A DNA stretch of 64,000 nucleotides, from positions 806,001 to 870,000 of the forward strand of contig JADJCA010000002.1 of assembly GCA_016703425.1 (NCBI GenBank), in the 5' to 3' direction. The stretch's first letter is position 1. Every line of letters begins with the position of its first letter. This DNA is from Myxococcales bacterium. Lineage in GTDB: Bacteria; Myxococcota_A; Polyangia; Polyangiales; Polyangiaceae. The position numbers and the translations under genes were made by a program. Below, piece after piece: positions 50,222-58,735 of this stretch. Under the pieces are notes generated by a model. That model saw only the letters and a program-made list of their open reading frames with translations. It ran no database searches and had not been told where the DNA came from.

Positions 50222-50428
50222 TCAGGTCGAACCGATGTCGATGAGGCTCATTCCTTCCGGTGCGCTCGCGTCGGGGACGACCATGTCGAAGCCGTGCCCG
50301 TTTCGGAACGTGTCGCCGATGCTCGCGTAGTCGTCGCCGTCGTCGTCGGAGCCGCCGCCGGATACCGACTCGAGGTCGAGCTCCGCGAGAGCCATGAGGG
50401 TCATCGAGTCGCTGGAGATGTTGTGCAT
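50222..50428 (-). CDS. Orphan RiPP-type precursor peptide C (GG leader)
   Basis: 68 aa with GAGGT 8-9 nt before the ATG at 50428. The leader ends 'LMALAELDLESVSGGG', the same LxALxExxLxxVxGG pattern as precursors A and B at 8.0 and 10.3 kb. The putative core is acidic and starts with a run of Asp (GSDDDGDDYASIGDTF), continues 'RNGHGFDMVVPDASAPEG' and ends 'SLIDIGST'. No Cys. No modification enzyme, protease or transporter is adjacent, so it would have to be processed in trans. It converges on apbE across a hairpin. Confidence 0.6.
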   Translation of the reverse strand: MHNISSDSMTLMALAELDLESVSGGGSDDDGDDYASIGDTFRNGHGFDMVVPDASAPEGMSLIDIGST

Positions 50429-51042
50429 GTGGAAGACCTCGTAAGGGCGGCGAACTTGCCGTCGGGGCAACATGAGCAAAGAGAGCGCCACCGGCGCGAG
50501 CGCGCTCGAGCCTGCGCTTCGCCGCGAAACTCCCGCGGCGGCGCCGCGGCTCCGGCGGTCGCCGCGGGGCGCCACGGTTCGGTCCGGCGGGATGCGTCCA
50601 CGAAGGCCCGAGACAGCCAAGTTACCCCGTATTTACCGCGTGGCCGGCGCCCCCCGCGCGCCGCCCCCCCCGCCCCCCGCGCTCGGTCGACAACGGCGCG
50701 CTAGCGGGGCCGCGTGCAGCGGGCGAGCGGGCCGGACCTGGGTTGATTTCGGCTGGGCCCGGTGAGCGGCCTGAGCGGCCGGACCTGGGTTGATTTCCGC
50801 GAGCCTGCGGTGCGCCGCAAACGGGGCGGCGTAGGCCGCGAGCTCGTCCCAAGCGGGTCCAGGGAGCTGCCTGACGCGGAGCCCAACACTCGCGCGAGCG
50901 ACGCGTGGGCAACGGGCCGCGTGCCCTTGAGCCAGGGTGCTCCCATCGCGCGCGCTCGCGGGCGGCGAGCGGCGCCTTCGGACGTCGGTGCCGGTGGGGC
51001 ACGCGGTGTGCGGTAGGCGGTGCGACGTGCGCGGAGCGGCAG
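50429..51042. other. GC-rich noncoding region with a 21-bp direct repeat
   Basis: No supported gene. A low-complexity C/G run lies at about 50651-50682. A 21-bp block starting GGCCGGACCTGGG occurs twice, at 50730-50750 and 50777-50797 (47-bp period). The remainder is unremarkable spacer upstream of the peptide C gene and downstream of the transposase gene. The repeats may be REP-like substrates of that transposase (inference). Confidence 0.5.
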
Positions 51043-51948
51043 CTACGCTTGCGCGGCGCCGTGGCAGAGCGCACCCAAGGAAGCGAAGCGATAGGTTCCC
51101 TCTGGGAACACGGTGCGCCTGTCACCCGCGATCCATAGGTGTCGTGCGGCGCGGTGGGCGATGCGGAAGCCGCGGAGCGCCTGGAGCTCGTGGCTCCGCC
51201 GCTCGTCGTTGCGACATGCCAGATGGGGCCGAAGGTTGCGGCGAGGCTCGACCGTGCGGGGCCTGCTCGTCGGCGCGGCGCGAAGCACGGCCTTGCGTCC
51301 GAGCACGCGCCTACCCGTCTTTGCGCGGTGAGCCTTCGCCGCATCCTCTTGCGCACGGACCGCCGCGGCGACCTTGTCGGCCCATTCCGTGGCGGCGAGG
51401 TCCTCGAAGCCGTCAACGGGCTCGATTCGAAGGGTCACCTCTTTCGGCATCGGGCCGTGTTCGCGGAAGAAGCCGCGCGGGCGCTTGATCGTCCGCGTCG
51501 TGCCGCGAAGATGTTGGCCAAACGAAGAGGCGCCGGGCCAGTCGACGAGCCGCTCGACGAGGTGGTCGGCAACGGGATTGCTGAGAAGGTAGATGAGCTT
51601 GTCGAAGCGATCTTGGGCTTCGACAAGGTAGACGGCGTTGGGCTGCTCGGTGGCCCAGAGATTTTCCCAGCGACCCCAGCGCGCGTTGAGGGCCTTGGCC
51701 GTCATTTTGTGGAAGTGCGCGAAGAACTCGGGGTAGTTCCCGAGGTTGTCGCGGACGAGCAGGTGCTGGTGATTGCTCATCGCGATGAAGCCATGCAGCG
51801 TGATGTTGTACCGCTGGCAAGCTTCCGCGAGGCAGTACAGGTAGATCTGCTCGACGCGTTCATCGGGACGCAGCAGGTGCTGCCGCTGCGTGCAGCGACG
51901 ACTCGTGAGGTACGTGCGACCGGGGACGACCTGACGGGGCTGCGTCAT
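51043..51948 (-). CDS. REP-associated tyrosine transposase (Y1 family, IS200-like)
   Basis: 301 aa from ATG 51948. The Y1 transposase core shows the HUH motif as 'GFIAMSNHQHLLVRD' (His60, His62) and a following helix 'YPEFFAHFHKMTAKALNARW' whose Tyr residues include the candidate nucleophile. The C-terminal half ('DFATEWADKVAA'-like helices and 'FPEGTYRFASLGALCHG') is the extension common in transposases of this type from GC-rich bacteria. Such domesticated single-copy TnpA-REP proteins process short palindromic REP elements. No IS ends are visible around the gene. Confidence 0.82.
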   Translation of the reverse strand: MTQPRQVVPGRTYLTSRRCTQRQHLLRPDERVEQIYLYCLAEACQRYNITLHGFIAMSNHQHLLVRDNLGNYPEFFAHFHKMTAKALNARWGRWENLWATEQPNAVYLVEAQDRFDKLIYLLSNPVADHLVERLVDWPGASSFGQHLRGTTRTIKRPRGFFREHGPMPKEVTLRIEPVDGFEDLAATEWADKVAAAVRAQEDAAKAHRAKTGRRVLGRKAVLRAAPTSRPRTVEPRRNLRPHLACRNDERRSHELQALRGFRIAHRAARHLWIAGDRRTVFPEGTYRFASLGALCHGAAQA

Positions 51949-52210
51949 GACCGTCACATCGGCCGCGCGACGCTCCAAGTTGCTTCGACGGGGCGGAAAA
52001 GGAACTAAGGACGGGTTTTGCTCGCATGGGCCTCGATACGCTCGAAGCGTCCTTCCTCTTTCGACCAGACCGGGGCGCGGCAGGCGCCATTTACGTTCGC
52101 GGCTGGTGGATCGTCGGGCGCGATGAACTGCGTCCGAACGACAGGTGACGCGGCGATCGTAAGCAATTCGGCCACAACCGCCGGGCACGTCGTTTGCTTG
52201 CGGGGCCCGC

Positions 52211-52831
52211 ATGAGCCGCACGCGTCTTCTGGCCGTAAGCAGTTCCATCCTCTTCTCAGGCCTCCTTGCCATCGGCTGCGCCGATAACCGACCCGAGACG
52301 GCCACCGGCGAGAGCGCGCTTTCGACGCCTCGTCCCTCGTCAGCGCTTCGCCGCGCCGTCGGCGAGATCGAGTCCGAGTGGGGCGACGAAAACATCATGA
52401 ACGGGCAGGCGCGCATCGCCGCCGCCAAGCTCCGTGCGACGCGCCGCAATCAGGAAGCGCAACTGAAGGCCTATGCGGAGGCTGCCTTCGCCGCGCGCGC
52501 CGCCGCCGACGACTTCGTCCTGAGCGGCGCTGCTCGCACCTCGCTCGGGCCGGCCACGGCGGCAAGCCGCGCGGAGGTCGCGCGCATCATCGCGGTCGAA
52601 GGGTTCGTCTACGCGGACAACGAAGGAAACGTCGGCCCCATGCGAGAGCGCATCGAAGGTGTACTCGACAAGCTCGGCGCGCCCGAGAAGCTCGACCTCC
52701 TTCGCTACGAAGGCAAAGGTCGCGTGTCGCTCGATGACGAGGAAGGCGAATGGAAGGCGCACTTGTTCGCCTTCGTGAACCGCGACACTCGCGAGGTCGT
52801 CAGCTTCTACGTGCGTGAAGGCTGGACCTGA
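52211..52831 (+). CDS. Lipoprotein of unknown function
   Basis: 206 aa. Signal peptide with lipobox 'LLAIGC'. A Ser/Thr/Pro linker is followed by a helical domain ('RRAVGEIESEWGDENIMNGQ', 'AAKLRATRRNQEAQLKAYAE') and a C-terminal strand-rich part ('KGRVSLDDEEGEWKAHLFAF', 'TREVVSFYVREGW'). No family recognised. Stands alone between the transposase and a convergent lipoprotein gene. Confidence 0.65.
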   Translation: MSRTRLLAVSSSILFSGLLAIGCADNRPETATGESALSTPRPSSALRRAVGEIESEWGDENIMNGQARIAAAKLRATRRNQEAQLKAYAEAAFAARAAADDFVLSGAARTSLGPATAASRAEVARIIAVEGFVYADNEGNVGPMRERIEGVLDKLGAPEKLDLLRYEGKGRVSLDDEEGEWKAHLFAFVNRDTREVVSFYVREGWT

Positions 52832-52873
52832 GGTGGCGTTCGTCGCGTTGGGTGCCGCGCCAGCGCGTGAAGC

Positions 52874-53830
52874 TCAGAGACAGTCGACGAGCGCGTCGTA
52901 GATCGAAGACGTTTTTCCGGGCAACGATGCGCGCAACGGCTCGGGGCCGCTGAGCGCGCTCAAGAGTGCCGCGCGCGGCGCGTGTACCGAGACGTCGCAC
53001 GTTCGCGTCGTTGTGTTTGTGGAGAGCGCGCCTCGCGCGCTGACCTGCGTCGCGGCCAAGCCGAAGGTGGCCCGGCACGTCCGGACCCGCCCCGTGGTCG
53101 CGCGGGCTGCGCAGGAGAAATCAAGAAGCGCGATGTTGTTGTAGTCGCCTTCGCAGAACGTGTCGCCGCAGACGTCGTCGAAGGAACGAGCCAGCGCTCG
53201 CTCGACTTGGCTCCACTGCGAACCTTGGTCGGCGTCGACCTCCCAGAGCTGCTCGGCCAGGTCGCGGTAGACGGTCCCGGTGGAGGCGGGAGGCGGCTGC
53301 CCGACCACTCCCTCGAAACACTTCGTGAGGCCGTCGTAGAAGGAAGCACCATTCGCCAAAGGCGCGTTGAGGGCGTCGTCACCGGCTTGGGTGAGCGTGC
53401 TCAAGAGCTCGTTGGCCGTCCCGGCGACGGGAATGTGACAGGTGAAGACGCGTGGCTCGGTGGAGAGCGCGCCCGTTCGACCGTCGACGTAGCCGATGCT
53501 GCCGCCGAGGACCCAGACGCAATCCTTCACCTTCTTCATCTTCGACGTTGCTGAGCACGTGAGCTCGAGTGTCGAGAGGTTGGAGAAGTCGCCGCTGCAA
53601 ATCGTATCTCCACAGATGCGGTCGAAGCCTTTGATGAGCGTTCCGCGGGCAGTGGACCACCGCTCGAACTCGCTCTCGCTCAACACCGCGGGGAACTCAT
53701 CGTAGCGGGTGCGAAGCTCGCTCTCGGCGAGGCCACTGGCGTCCTCGCCAGGAATGGTGCCGCCGCACCCGAAGAGGAGCGCCACCGTTGACGCAAAACG
53801 GACGACGGGCGCGCGGGGGATGGGTCGCAT
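52874..53830 (-). CDS. Lipoprotein with duplicated Cys-bonded domain
   Basis: 318 aa from ATG 53830. Signal peptide with lipobox 'TVALLFGCGG'. The mature part holds two related halves: 'FDRICGDTICSGDFSNLSTL' (about 68-87) and 'FDDVCGDTFCEGDYNNIALL' (about 231-250), each followed by a Cys-containing strand ('ELTCSATSKMKKVKDCVW' and 'FSCAARATTGRVRTCRA'). This is an internal repeat, likely a disulphide-stabilised module in duplicate. The 143 bp upstream hold only spacer. Function unknown. Confidence 0.7.
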   Translation of the reverse strand: MRPIPRAPVVRFASTVALLFGCGGTIPGEDASGLAESELRTRYDEFPAVLSESEFERWSTARGTLIKGFDRICGDTICSGDFSNLSTLELTCSATSKMKKVKDCVWVLGGSIGYVDGRTGALSTEPRVFTCHIPVAGTANELLSTLTQAGDDALNAPLANGASFYDGLTKCFEGVVGQPPPASTGTVYRDLAEQLWEVDADQGSQWSQVERALARSFDDVCGDTFCEGDYNNIALLDFSCAARATTGRVRTCRATFGLAATQVSARGALSTNTTTRTCDVSVHAPRAALLSALSGPEPLRASLPGKTSSIYDALVDCL

Positions 53831-53974
53831 GGCGCCGGCAACATGCCACAGGCCGTTCTCGCGGCAAGCGACGGGCGCCACGATCTCGAGGACGTGCGTG
53901 GTGTCGCGCGGCGTCCGTTTAGTCCCCGTCCCCCATGTCGCGGCCCATCTCCGCCTTGACGAACAACCGTTTCG

Positions 53975-54394
53975 TCAGCGCTCGTTGTCGCGCAGGCGAA
54001 AGACCACCCAGCGACGCATGGGATATGCAAATGCGACGAAGACGAAGAACGTGCCGGCGAAGCTCACGATCTCCGGCGGGATCGAGCCCCCGTGCGGCGC
54101 CAACCATCGAAACAGCATGAAGTTCATCGCCAGTGCGGCAAGTTCGGTCGCGACAAAGAAGCGCACCTGGCGCGGCAGGCTCCCCCGCTGCGCCCGAAAG
54201 GTGAACGAGCGATTGCCGAGAAATTGCACGCACGCGCCAGCCAGCAGCGCGGGAAGGCGAGCGGTCGTCGGCGCGACGCCAAAGGCTCGAATGCATGTGG
54301 TCAGCACCGAGAAGTCGACCACCGTCGCCCCGCTCCCAACGACCAGCGCGCGGCCGAAGCGGAGCGCGCGGCTTGCGAGGGATTCGCGGATCAT
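53975..54394 (-). CDS. GtrA-family membrane protein
   Basis: 139 aa from ATG 54394 with four TM helices: 'FGRALVVGSGATVVDFSVL', 'LPALLAGACVQFLGNRSFTF', 'VRFFVATELAALAMNFMLF' and 'PPEIVSFAGTFFVFVAFAYP'. GtrA-like proteins flip undecaprenyl- or polyprenyl-linked sugars or assist cell-surface polysaccharide assembly. No glycosyltransferase is adjacent. An upstream ATG at 54556 would add a non-hydrophobic extension, so 54394 is preferred. Confidence 0.8.
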   Translation of the reverse strand: MIRESLASRALRFGRALVVGSGATVVDFSVLTTCIRAFGVAPTTARLPALLAGACVQFLGNRSFTFRAQRGSLPRQVRFFVATELAALAMNFMLFRWLAPHGGSIPPEIVSFAGTFFVFVAFAYPMRRWVVFRLRDNER

Positions 54395-54617
54395 GGGCGT
54401 CAGGCGCGACGTCCACGTGCACGCCGCCGAAGCAGCGTACCCTGGGAACTTGTTCGCAGGTACACGAGAGCGGACCGAGCGCGGAGGCGGCGCGCTCCCG
54501 GCGCTGAGCCTGCATGCGCACGAGTCTCTGGAACGCGCCTGACCTTCGCGCGGCACCGCATCAGCGCCTAGGGGAGCCTAGGGGGACGCCCCGCCAACCC
54601 GATCGCCGAAGCCGTCG

Positions 54618-55880
54618 TCACAGGTCCCCGGCGAATCCAGCGGGCGGCGAAAACGCGAACGGGGCCCGCGTTACGAGGGTTACCGTCGCGCTCTTCGTCG
54701 ACTCGACATCGACCGCGGGAACGATCTCCTCGTGGTCCCACAAGGGCAGCGCTTGCGCCGAGCCTGCGCCCGATGCGGTAACGAATGCGATCGTGGCGGC
54801 GTCGAGGTCGATGGCGACGCCGAGGCGCCCGCCTTTCACGTCGGCCGTGGGCTGGTTGAAGCTCAGCGGGTAGAAGCCTAGCCCTTGGATCGTCACGGTG
54901 GCCGTGACCTTGCCAGCGCCCTGCGCATCGATCTCGAAGTAGTGCTTGCCGCAGCGCGCGCCTCGGCTTCCGCGCAGCGAAGCACCCCATGTGCTGGTCG
55001 CCACGTTGGCCACGAGCCCACTCGTGCTCGCCGTCGTGCCTGGCGAGATGACCTTCCACGCCATGGTGCCTGACGGCATGCCGCACGCATCGGTGCAGGC
55101 GACGCGGTTGTCGTAGTGCGAGTGAATGGCGCCAGCCGGCGGCGGCACGGTGAAGGTCGAGCCGCCGTATGCGCCCTGATAGGTGGCCTCGAGGCCGCCG
55201 ATCTTGCTGCGCACAACGTTGATGGCCTTGTCGAAGCTCCCACCGCCCTGGTTGTACGTCGCTTCCCAGCCGTAGGCCGATGAGACGGCACCCACCGAGA
55301 GGCCGGTGACGGTCACAGACGCGGGCAGCCCGGTGACCGTGGTCTGCGACGGGTAATACGTGCTCACGAAGACCTTGGCCACCGACGCCCCCGACTCGAG
55401 CGCGATCTGCCAGGTGATGGGCTCGTACGACATCAGGAACAACGTCGCCGGCGACGCCGCCGCCGTGACCTTCACTTGAATCGGACCCGGTACGTGCGCT
55501 TGGCCATAGCCGTGGACGCCGCCCGTCGACTCGTAGACGCCGATAACATGGGCCTGCGGCACGGGCGGTAGCGCCGGCGCGCGCAAGCACGCGCTCCCCA
55601 CGGCAGCCCCCGCGCTCGGAGGGACAACCGGTGAGATCGAGGCGTCGACGGCGACCACACCGGCGTCGACGGGCCGCTCGCCACCGCCCCCCACGCCCAC
55701 GTCAACCTCGCTCTTCCCACCATCGTCCGCCGGTCGGAGGCCCGTTTCATCGGGCAGCGTGGGCGCGGGGCCACCGTCGGTCTTGGGAGCCGGCTCTTCC
55801 ACGAGCGGGTTCACGGCGCCTCCGCAGGCAGCGAGGGCGAGGACGGTGACGAGGGTGACGAGCGCTCTGCCGGTCTGCAT
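54618..55880 (-). CDS. Surface lipoprotein with DAG-rich linker
   Basis: 420 aa. Lipobox 'VLALAACGG' followed by a linker rich in Asp/Gly/Ala ('DDGGKSEVDVGVGGGGERPV'), typical of myxobacterial surface lipoproteins. The folded domain contains 'HVIGVYESTGGVHGYGQAHV', a long strand-rich region and 'CGKHYFEIDAQGAGKVTATV', which resembles the SPRY/concanavalin-like strand core seen with phrases such as 'GRLGVAIDLDAATIAFVTAS'. Possibly a SPRY-type ligand-binding domain, not certain. Confidence 0.7.
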   Translation of the reverse strand: MQTGRALVTLVTVLALAACGGAVNPLVEEPAPKTDGGPAPTLPDETGLRPADDGGKSEVDVGVGGGGERPVDAGVVAVDASISPVVPPSAGAAVGSACLRAPALPPVPQAHVIGVYESTGGVHGYGQAHVPGPIQVKVTAAASPATLFLMSYEPITWQIALESGASVAKVFVSTYYPSQTTVTGLPASVTVTGLSVGAVSSAYGWEATYNQGGGSFDKAINVVRSKIGGLEATYQGAYGGSTFTVPPPAGAIHSHYDNRVACTDACGMPSGTMAWKVISPGTTASTSGLVANVATSTWGASLRGSRGARCGKHYFEIDAQGAGKVTATVTIQGLGFYPLSFNQPTADVKGGRLGVAIDLDAATIAFVTASGAGSAQALPLWDHEEIVPAVDVESTKSATVTLVTRAPFAFSPPAGFAGDL

Positions 55881-56195
55881 GGGTCTGGCCTACGCAAGGG
55901 AGATGCCGGCACTGCGCCGCTGTCCTTTCGCGGGCTTCGCCATCGCCGCTCCGCGCGTGGCACAGCGCACGTGGCACACCGATCAGTGGATCGACGAGCG
56001 CGCGTCAGCGCGCGACTAGCCGAGCCACGGACGGCGGAGTGACGACGTCCCGTTGAAATCGGTCACGACACGAAGGCCAACGTCATCAGCCACGAAGTGG
56101 CGATGGCGGCCTCGAGCAACCCGAGCGACTTTCAGAGGAACCTCGCGTTGGCGTGAGGGGGAGCATCGGAGCACAGTTGTGCGACGACGTTTTGG
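55881..56195. other. Intergenic region upstream of the RHH/PIN pair
   Basis: 315 bp without a supported ORF. It must hold the promoters of the divergent lipoprotein (54618-55880) and toxin-antitoxin genes. No palindrome or repeat stands out. Confidence 0.5.
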
Positions 56196-56441
56196 ATGAA
56201 GAAGCGGGCCCACCTGTCGATCTCGCTTCCGACAGAGGAAGCGAAGCTCCTCCGGCGTCGGGCCAAGCGCGTGCACGGCGGGAACGTCTCGCGCGTCATC
56301 AGCGACGCGATCCGCTACGTGGCCTACGAGGAGGGGCGCGATGCGCTCATCGCGTCGTTCGGCGGCAAGGGCAGCCCCTCTCGCACCGAAGCTCAAAAGC
56401 TCGACGAAGCGTGGGGGCTGTCGGCGAACAAGTCCGCGTGA
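56196..56441 (+). CDS. Ribbon-helix-helix antitoxin
   Basis: 81 aa starting MKKRAHLSISLPTEEAKLLR, the first strand and helix of a ribbon-helix-helix DNA-binding domain, continuing 'VHGGNVSRVISDAIRYVAYE'. The C-terminal tail would bind the toxin. Its stop overlaps the GTG start of a PIN-domain gene by 4 bp (GTGA). Probably an autoregulatory VapB-type antitoxin. Confidence 0.82.
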   Translation: MKKRAHLSISLPTEEAKLLRRRAKRVHGGNVSRVISDAIRYVAYEEGRDALIASFGGKGSPSRTEAQKLDEAWGLSANKSA

Positions 56442-56818
56442 CTCGCGCCGCCATCACGTTCGACAGCGGAGCGCTCATCGCGCTGGAACGGCGCAAGGAG
56501 CGCGCCATGCGTGTTTACACGAACGCGCGGGACCGAGGCCTCGTGGTGGCGACGCCCAACGTCACGCTGGCGGAATGGTGGCGCAGCCGCACCGACCAGC
56601 GAGAGGCGATCCTGAGGGGAATTCTCGTCGAGCCGGCGACGGACGAAACCATGAAGCTCGCGGGCGTGGCGCTCGGCAAGGTGCGTGGCGCAACGACCGT
56701 GGACGCGATCGTGGCCGCCTTCGCGGCCCAGCGAACCGGCATCGTCTGCACGAGCGACGTCGACGACTTTGAGGCGCTGAAAGTGTTCTTCCCGGCGCTT
56801 CGTGTACTCGCGGTGTGA
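56438..56818 (+). CDS. PIN-domain toxin (VapC-like)
   Basis: 126 aa from a GTG start overlapping the antitoxin stop. PIN acidic residues: 'ITFDSGALIALERRKERAMR' (Asp), 'TLAEWWRSRTDQREAIL' (Glu), 'TTVDAIVAAFAAQRTGIVCT' (Asp) and 'SDVDDFEALKVFF' (Asp pair). VapC-type toxins cleave specific tRNA or rRNA. A second, unrelated PIN system lies at 26.6-27.5 kb. Confidence 0.85.
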   Translation: MTRAAITFDSGALIALERRKERAMRVYTNARDRGLVVATPNVTLAEWWRSRTDQREAILRGILVEPATDETMKLAGVALGKVRGATTVDAIVAAFAAQRTGIVCTSDVDDFEALKVFFPALRVLAV

Positions 56819-57032
56819 TCTGCGCCACGCACGGCCCCTCTGTGCCAACGCCTCAGCGAGCGAGTTGGCCGTTCGCCTAGCCCTCGTGGACGCGAGCGAA
56901 GGCGTGGTTGTTCGGTCGGCAAGCGCGCTGCGCGGCGATAGCGGTTCGTTTGTGCGACCGAAGACGAACCCTGCGTGACGGCCGCCGAGGGTTCGTGAAC
57001 GCCCGCGTATCCATCCGTGCTCGGTGAGTGAG

Positions 57033-57304
57033 CCTCGTGCGCGGGGCGCGCACTTCGTTTTCCGGAGGCCAGCCCTCTTGCACGGCGCGGGGACTTCCGT
57101 CGGCGCGCGCGCCGCTCCGTTTTCGCATCTGGGCACTTCGTGCTCGAGGGCGGCACCTTCGCGCTCGGAGAGCGATGCTTCGTTGTCGGCGGGGGGACCT
57201 TCGCAAACCAGCGGAATCGCTTGCGCCGCCGTCGGGCGGGTCTCGTTGTTCGCGGGGCCACCTTCGTGCGCGGCCGCGCACGTCACGTGGCGGAGCTGCA
57301 CGCT
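57033..57304 (+). repeat. Degenerate 21-bp tandem repeat array, plus orientation
   Basis: About 12-13 units in nearly constant 21-bp phase. Units of 21 bp begin at 57074, 57095, 57116, 57137, 57158, 57179, 57200, 57221, 57242, 57263 and 57284. Typical unit: TTCGTNNTCGGNGGGGGNAC plus a final C. In one frame each unit reads as a heptapeptide of the form F-V-V-x-G-G-T. The frame has stops and no ribosome-binding site, so coding is doubtful. Confidence 0.75.
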
Positions 57305-57445
57305 GGCCTGCAGATGCGCGAAGTTCGGGCAGCGGCGCGCGAGGGCGTGCGTCTCGCGAACGAGCCTTGAGAGACGAAAAAAGGAGGTGGAAATTGCGAG
57401 CGGATTCCCTCAGTTGCGGACGGCCTTGGGAACGCCCCTCTGTGC

Positions 57446-57718
57446 CCCTCCGTGCCAACGGGCGCGAAGCGATTCCCGCCGCGACGAAGCCGGGCGCGAC
57501 GGCACGCTCGCTTGTTCCGTCGTTCACGAAGGCGTCGTTTCGGTGCGTGAACGCGCCGGCGCGAACGAAAGGGTCGCCCCGCGAACGCGGAAGGTCTCCC
57601 TTCGGACAACGAAGCGTGCCCTTCCGACAATGAGACGCTCCCCGCCGTCACGGAGACGTCGGCCTCGGTGACGCAAGCGTGCTCGCCCGCGCACGAAGGT
57701 GCGTGGTCCGTGAAAGAG
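57446..57718 (-). repeat. Degenerate 21-bp tandem repeat array, minus orientation
   Basis: About 13 units on the minus strand, with starts at 57718, 57697, 57676, 57655, 57634, 57613, 57592, 57571, 57550, 57529, 57508 and 57487. Same consensus as 57033-57304, but opposite strand, ending 14 bp before the stop of the ompA-like gene. Some units, such as that at 57613, match a plus-array unit in 17-18 of 21 positions. Related fragments extend to about 56860-56970. Nothing else is recognisable in 56819-57731. Confidence 0.75.
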
Positions 57719-57731
57719 GGCGCGGAGGCCG

Positions 57732-58544
57732 CTAGCGGGCGTCGGGCACGGCCACCATCTCGTCGACATTCGGCTGGAGCGTGATCTCGATGCGGCGGTT
57801 GCGCTCGCGACCCTTCGGGTTGTCGTTTGGTCCGACGGGGTCGAACTCTCCATAGCCGGCCGCCGCGAGGACGGCGGTTGGCACGCCCTGCGCCACCAGA
57901 AAGCGAACGACTTGCACGCCGCGCGCCGTCGAAAGCTCCCAGTTGGATGGGAACCTCGCCGTCTCGATGGGCACGTTGTCCGTGTGGCCGGCGACTTGGA
58001 AGTGACGGCCCTCGAGGCTTCGCAAGACCACCGCCAACTGCTTGAGCGCCGCTTGCCCACGAGCCTTGATGTCGATCTGCCCCGACTCAAAGAGAACGTC
58101 GTTCGCGAGCTGCAGCACCATGCGGCCGTCGCGCAGCACAATGGCGAGGTCCCCGGCGTCGACCATCTTCTTGAGGCGAAGCGCGAGGTCGCGGTAGACG
58201 CGCGCCCGCATCTCCGCGGCCGCTTGGGCGCGACGGAGCTCCTCGAGGCGCGCGCGTGATTCATTCAGCGCCGACGCGAGCGTGCCCTTCTCGCTCAAGA
58301 GAGCATCGGCGTTGGTCCCGAGCTTCGCCAACTCGGCGCGCAGGTTGGCGCTCTCGGCGGTGGCTTCGTCGACCTTGCGCTGGAGCGCCTGGAGCGACTG
58401 GGCCTTCGCGAGGTCCGCGGCTTGTACGCGGCGGAGCTCCGTCCGCGCGTCATCGGCATCCTTCACGGCAGCGTCGTAGGTTCCCGACGAGACGCACGCA
58501 GACAGAACCGGCAGGGCGACGACGAGCGCGAAGGAGAGTTTCAT
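57732..58544 (-). CDS. OmpA/MotB-domain lipoprotein with coiled coil
   Basis: 270 aa from ATG 58544. Lipobox 'PVLSACVSS', then a coiled coil at about 30-115 ('AKAQSLQALQRKVDEATAES', 'NESRARLEELRRAQAAAEMR'), then an OmpA-like peptidoglycan-binding domain ('DVLFESGQIDIKARGQAALK', 'HFQVAGHTDNVPIETARFPS', 'STARGVQVVRFLVAQGVP', 'NPKGRERNRRIEITL'). It links the outer membrane to peptidoglycan. Downstream of its stop the 21-bp repeat locus begins. Confidence 0.9.
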   Translation of the reverse strand: MKLSFALVVALPVLSACVSSGTYDAAVKDADDARTELRRVQAADLAKAQSLQALQRKVDEATAESANLRAELAKLGTNADALLSEKGTLASALNESRARLEELRRAQAAAEMRARVYRDLALRLKKMVDAGDLAIVLRDGRMVLQLANDVLFESGQIDIKARGQAALKQLAVVLRSLEGRHFQVAGHTDNVPIETARFPSNWELSTARGVQVVRFLVAQGVPTAVLAAAGYGEFDPVGPNDNPKGRERNRRIEITLQPNVDEMVAVPDAR

Positions 58545-58735
58545 GGCGGCCGGCACGCAACACGCAGGCCAGAGGCTTCGCGCCGCGCGTTCTGCGCTTG
58601 CGGTCTTGCTGTGGGTGCACTTCCCGAGGAGCGGTGCCTGGACATCGATCGCGCCGCGCACCTGCTCTGCGCACCTGCTGCACGCCGCCGCCGCAAGGCC
58701 TGCACGTGTGCGGTCCACGTGAGAGACTTGCCGGC

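Noticed and set aside
57033..57718. CRISPR array
   Set aside because: 21-bp units are contiguous and degenerate; there are no spacers and no cas genes.
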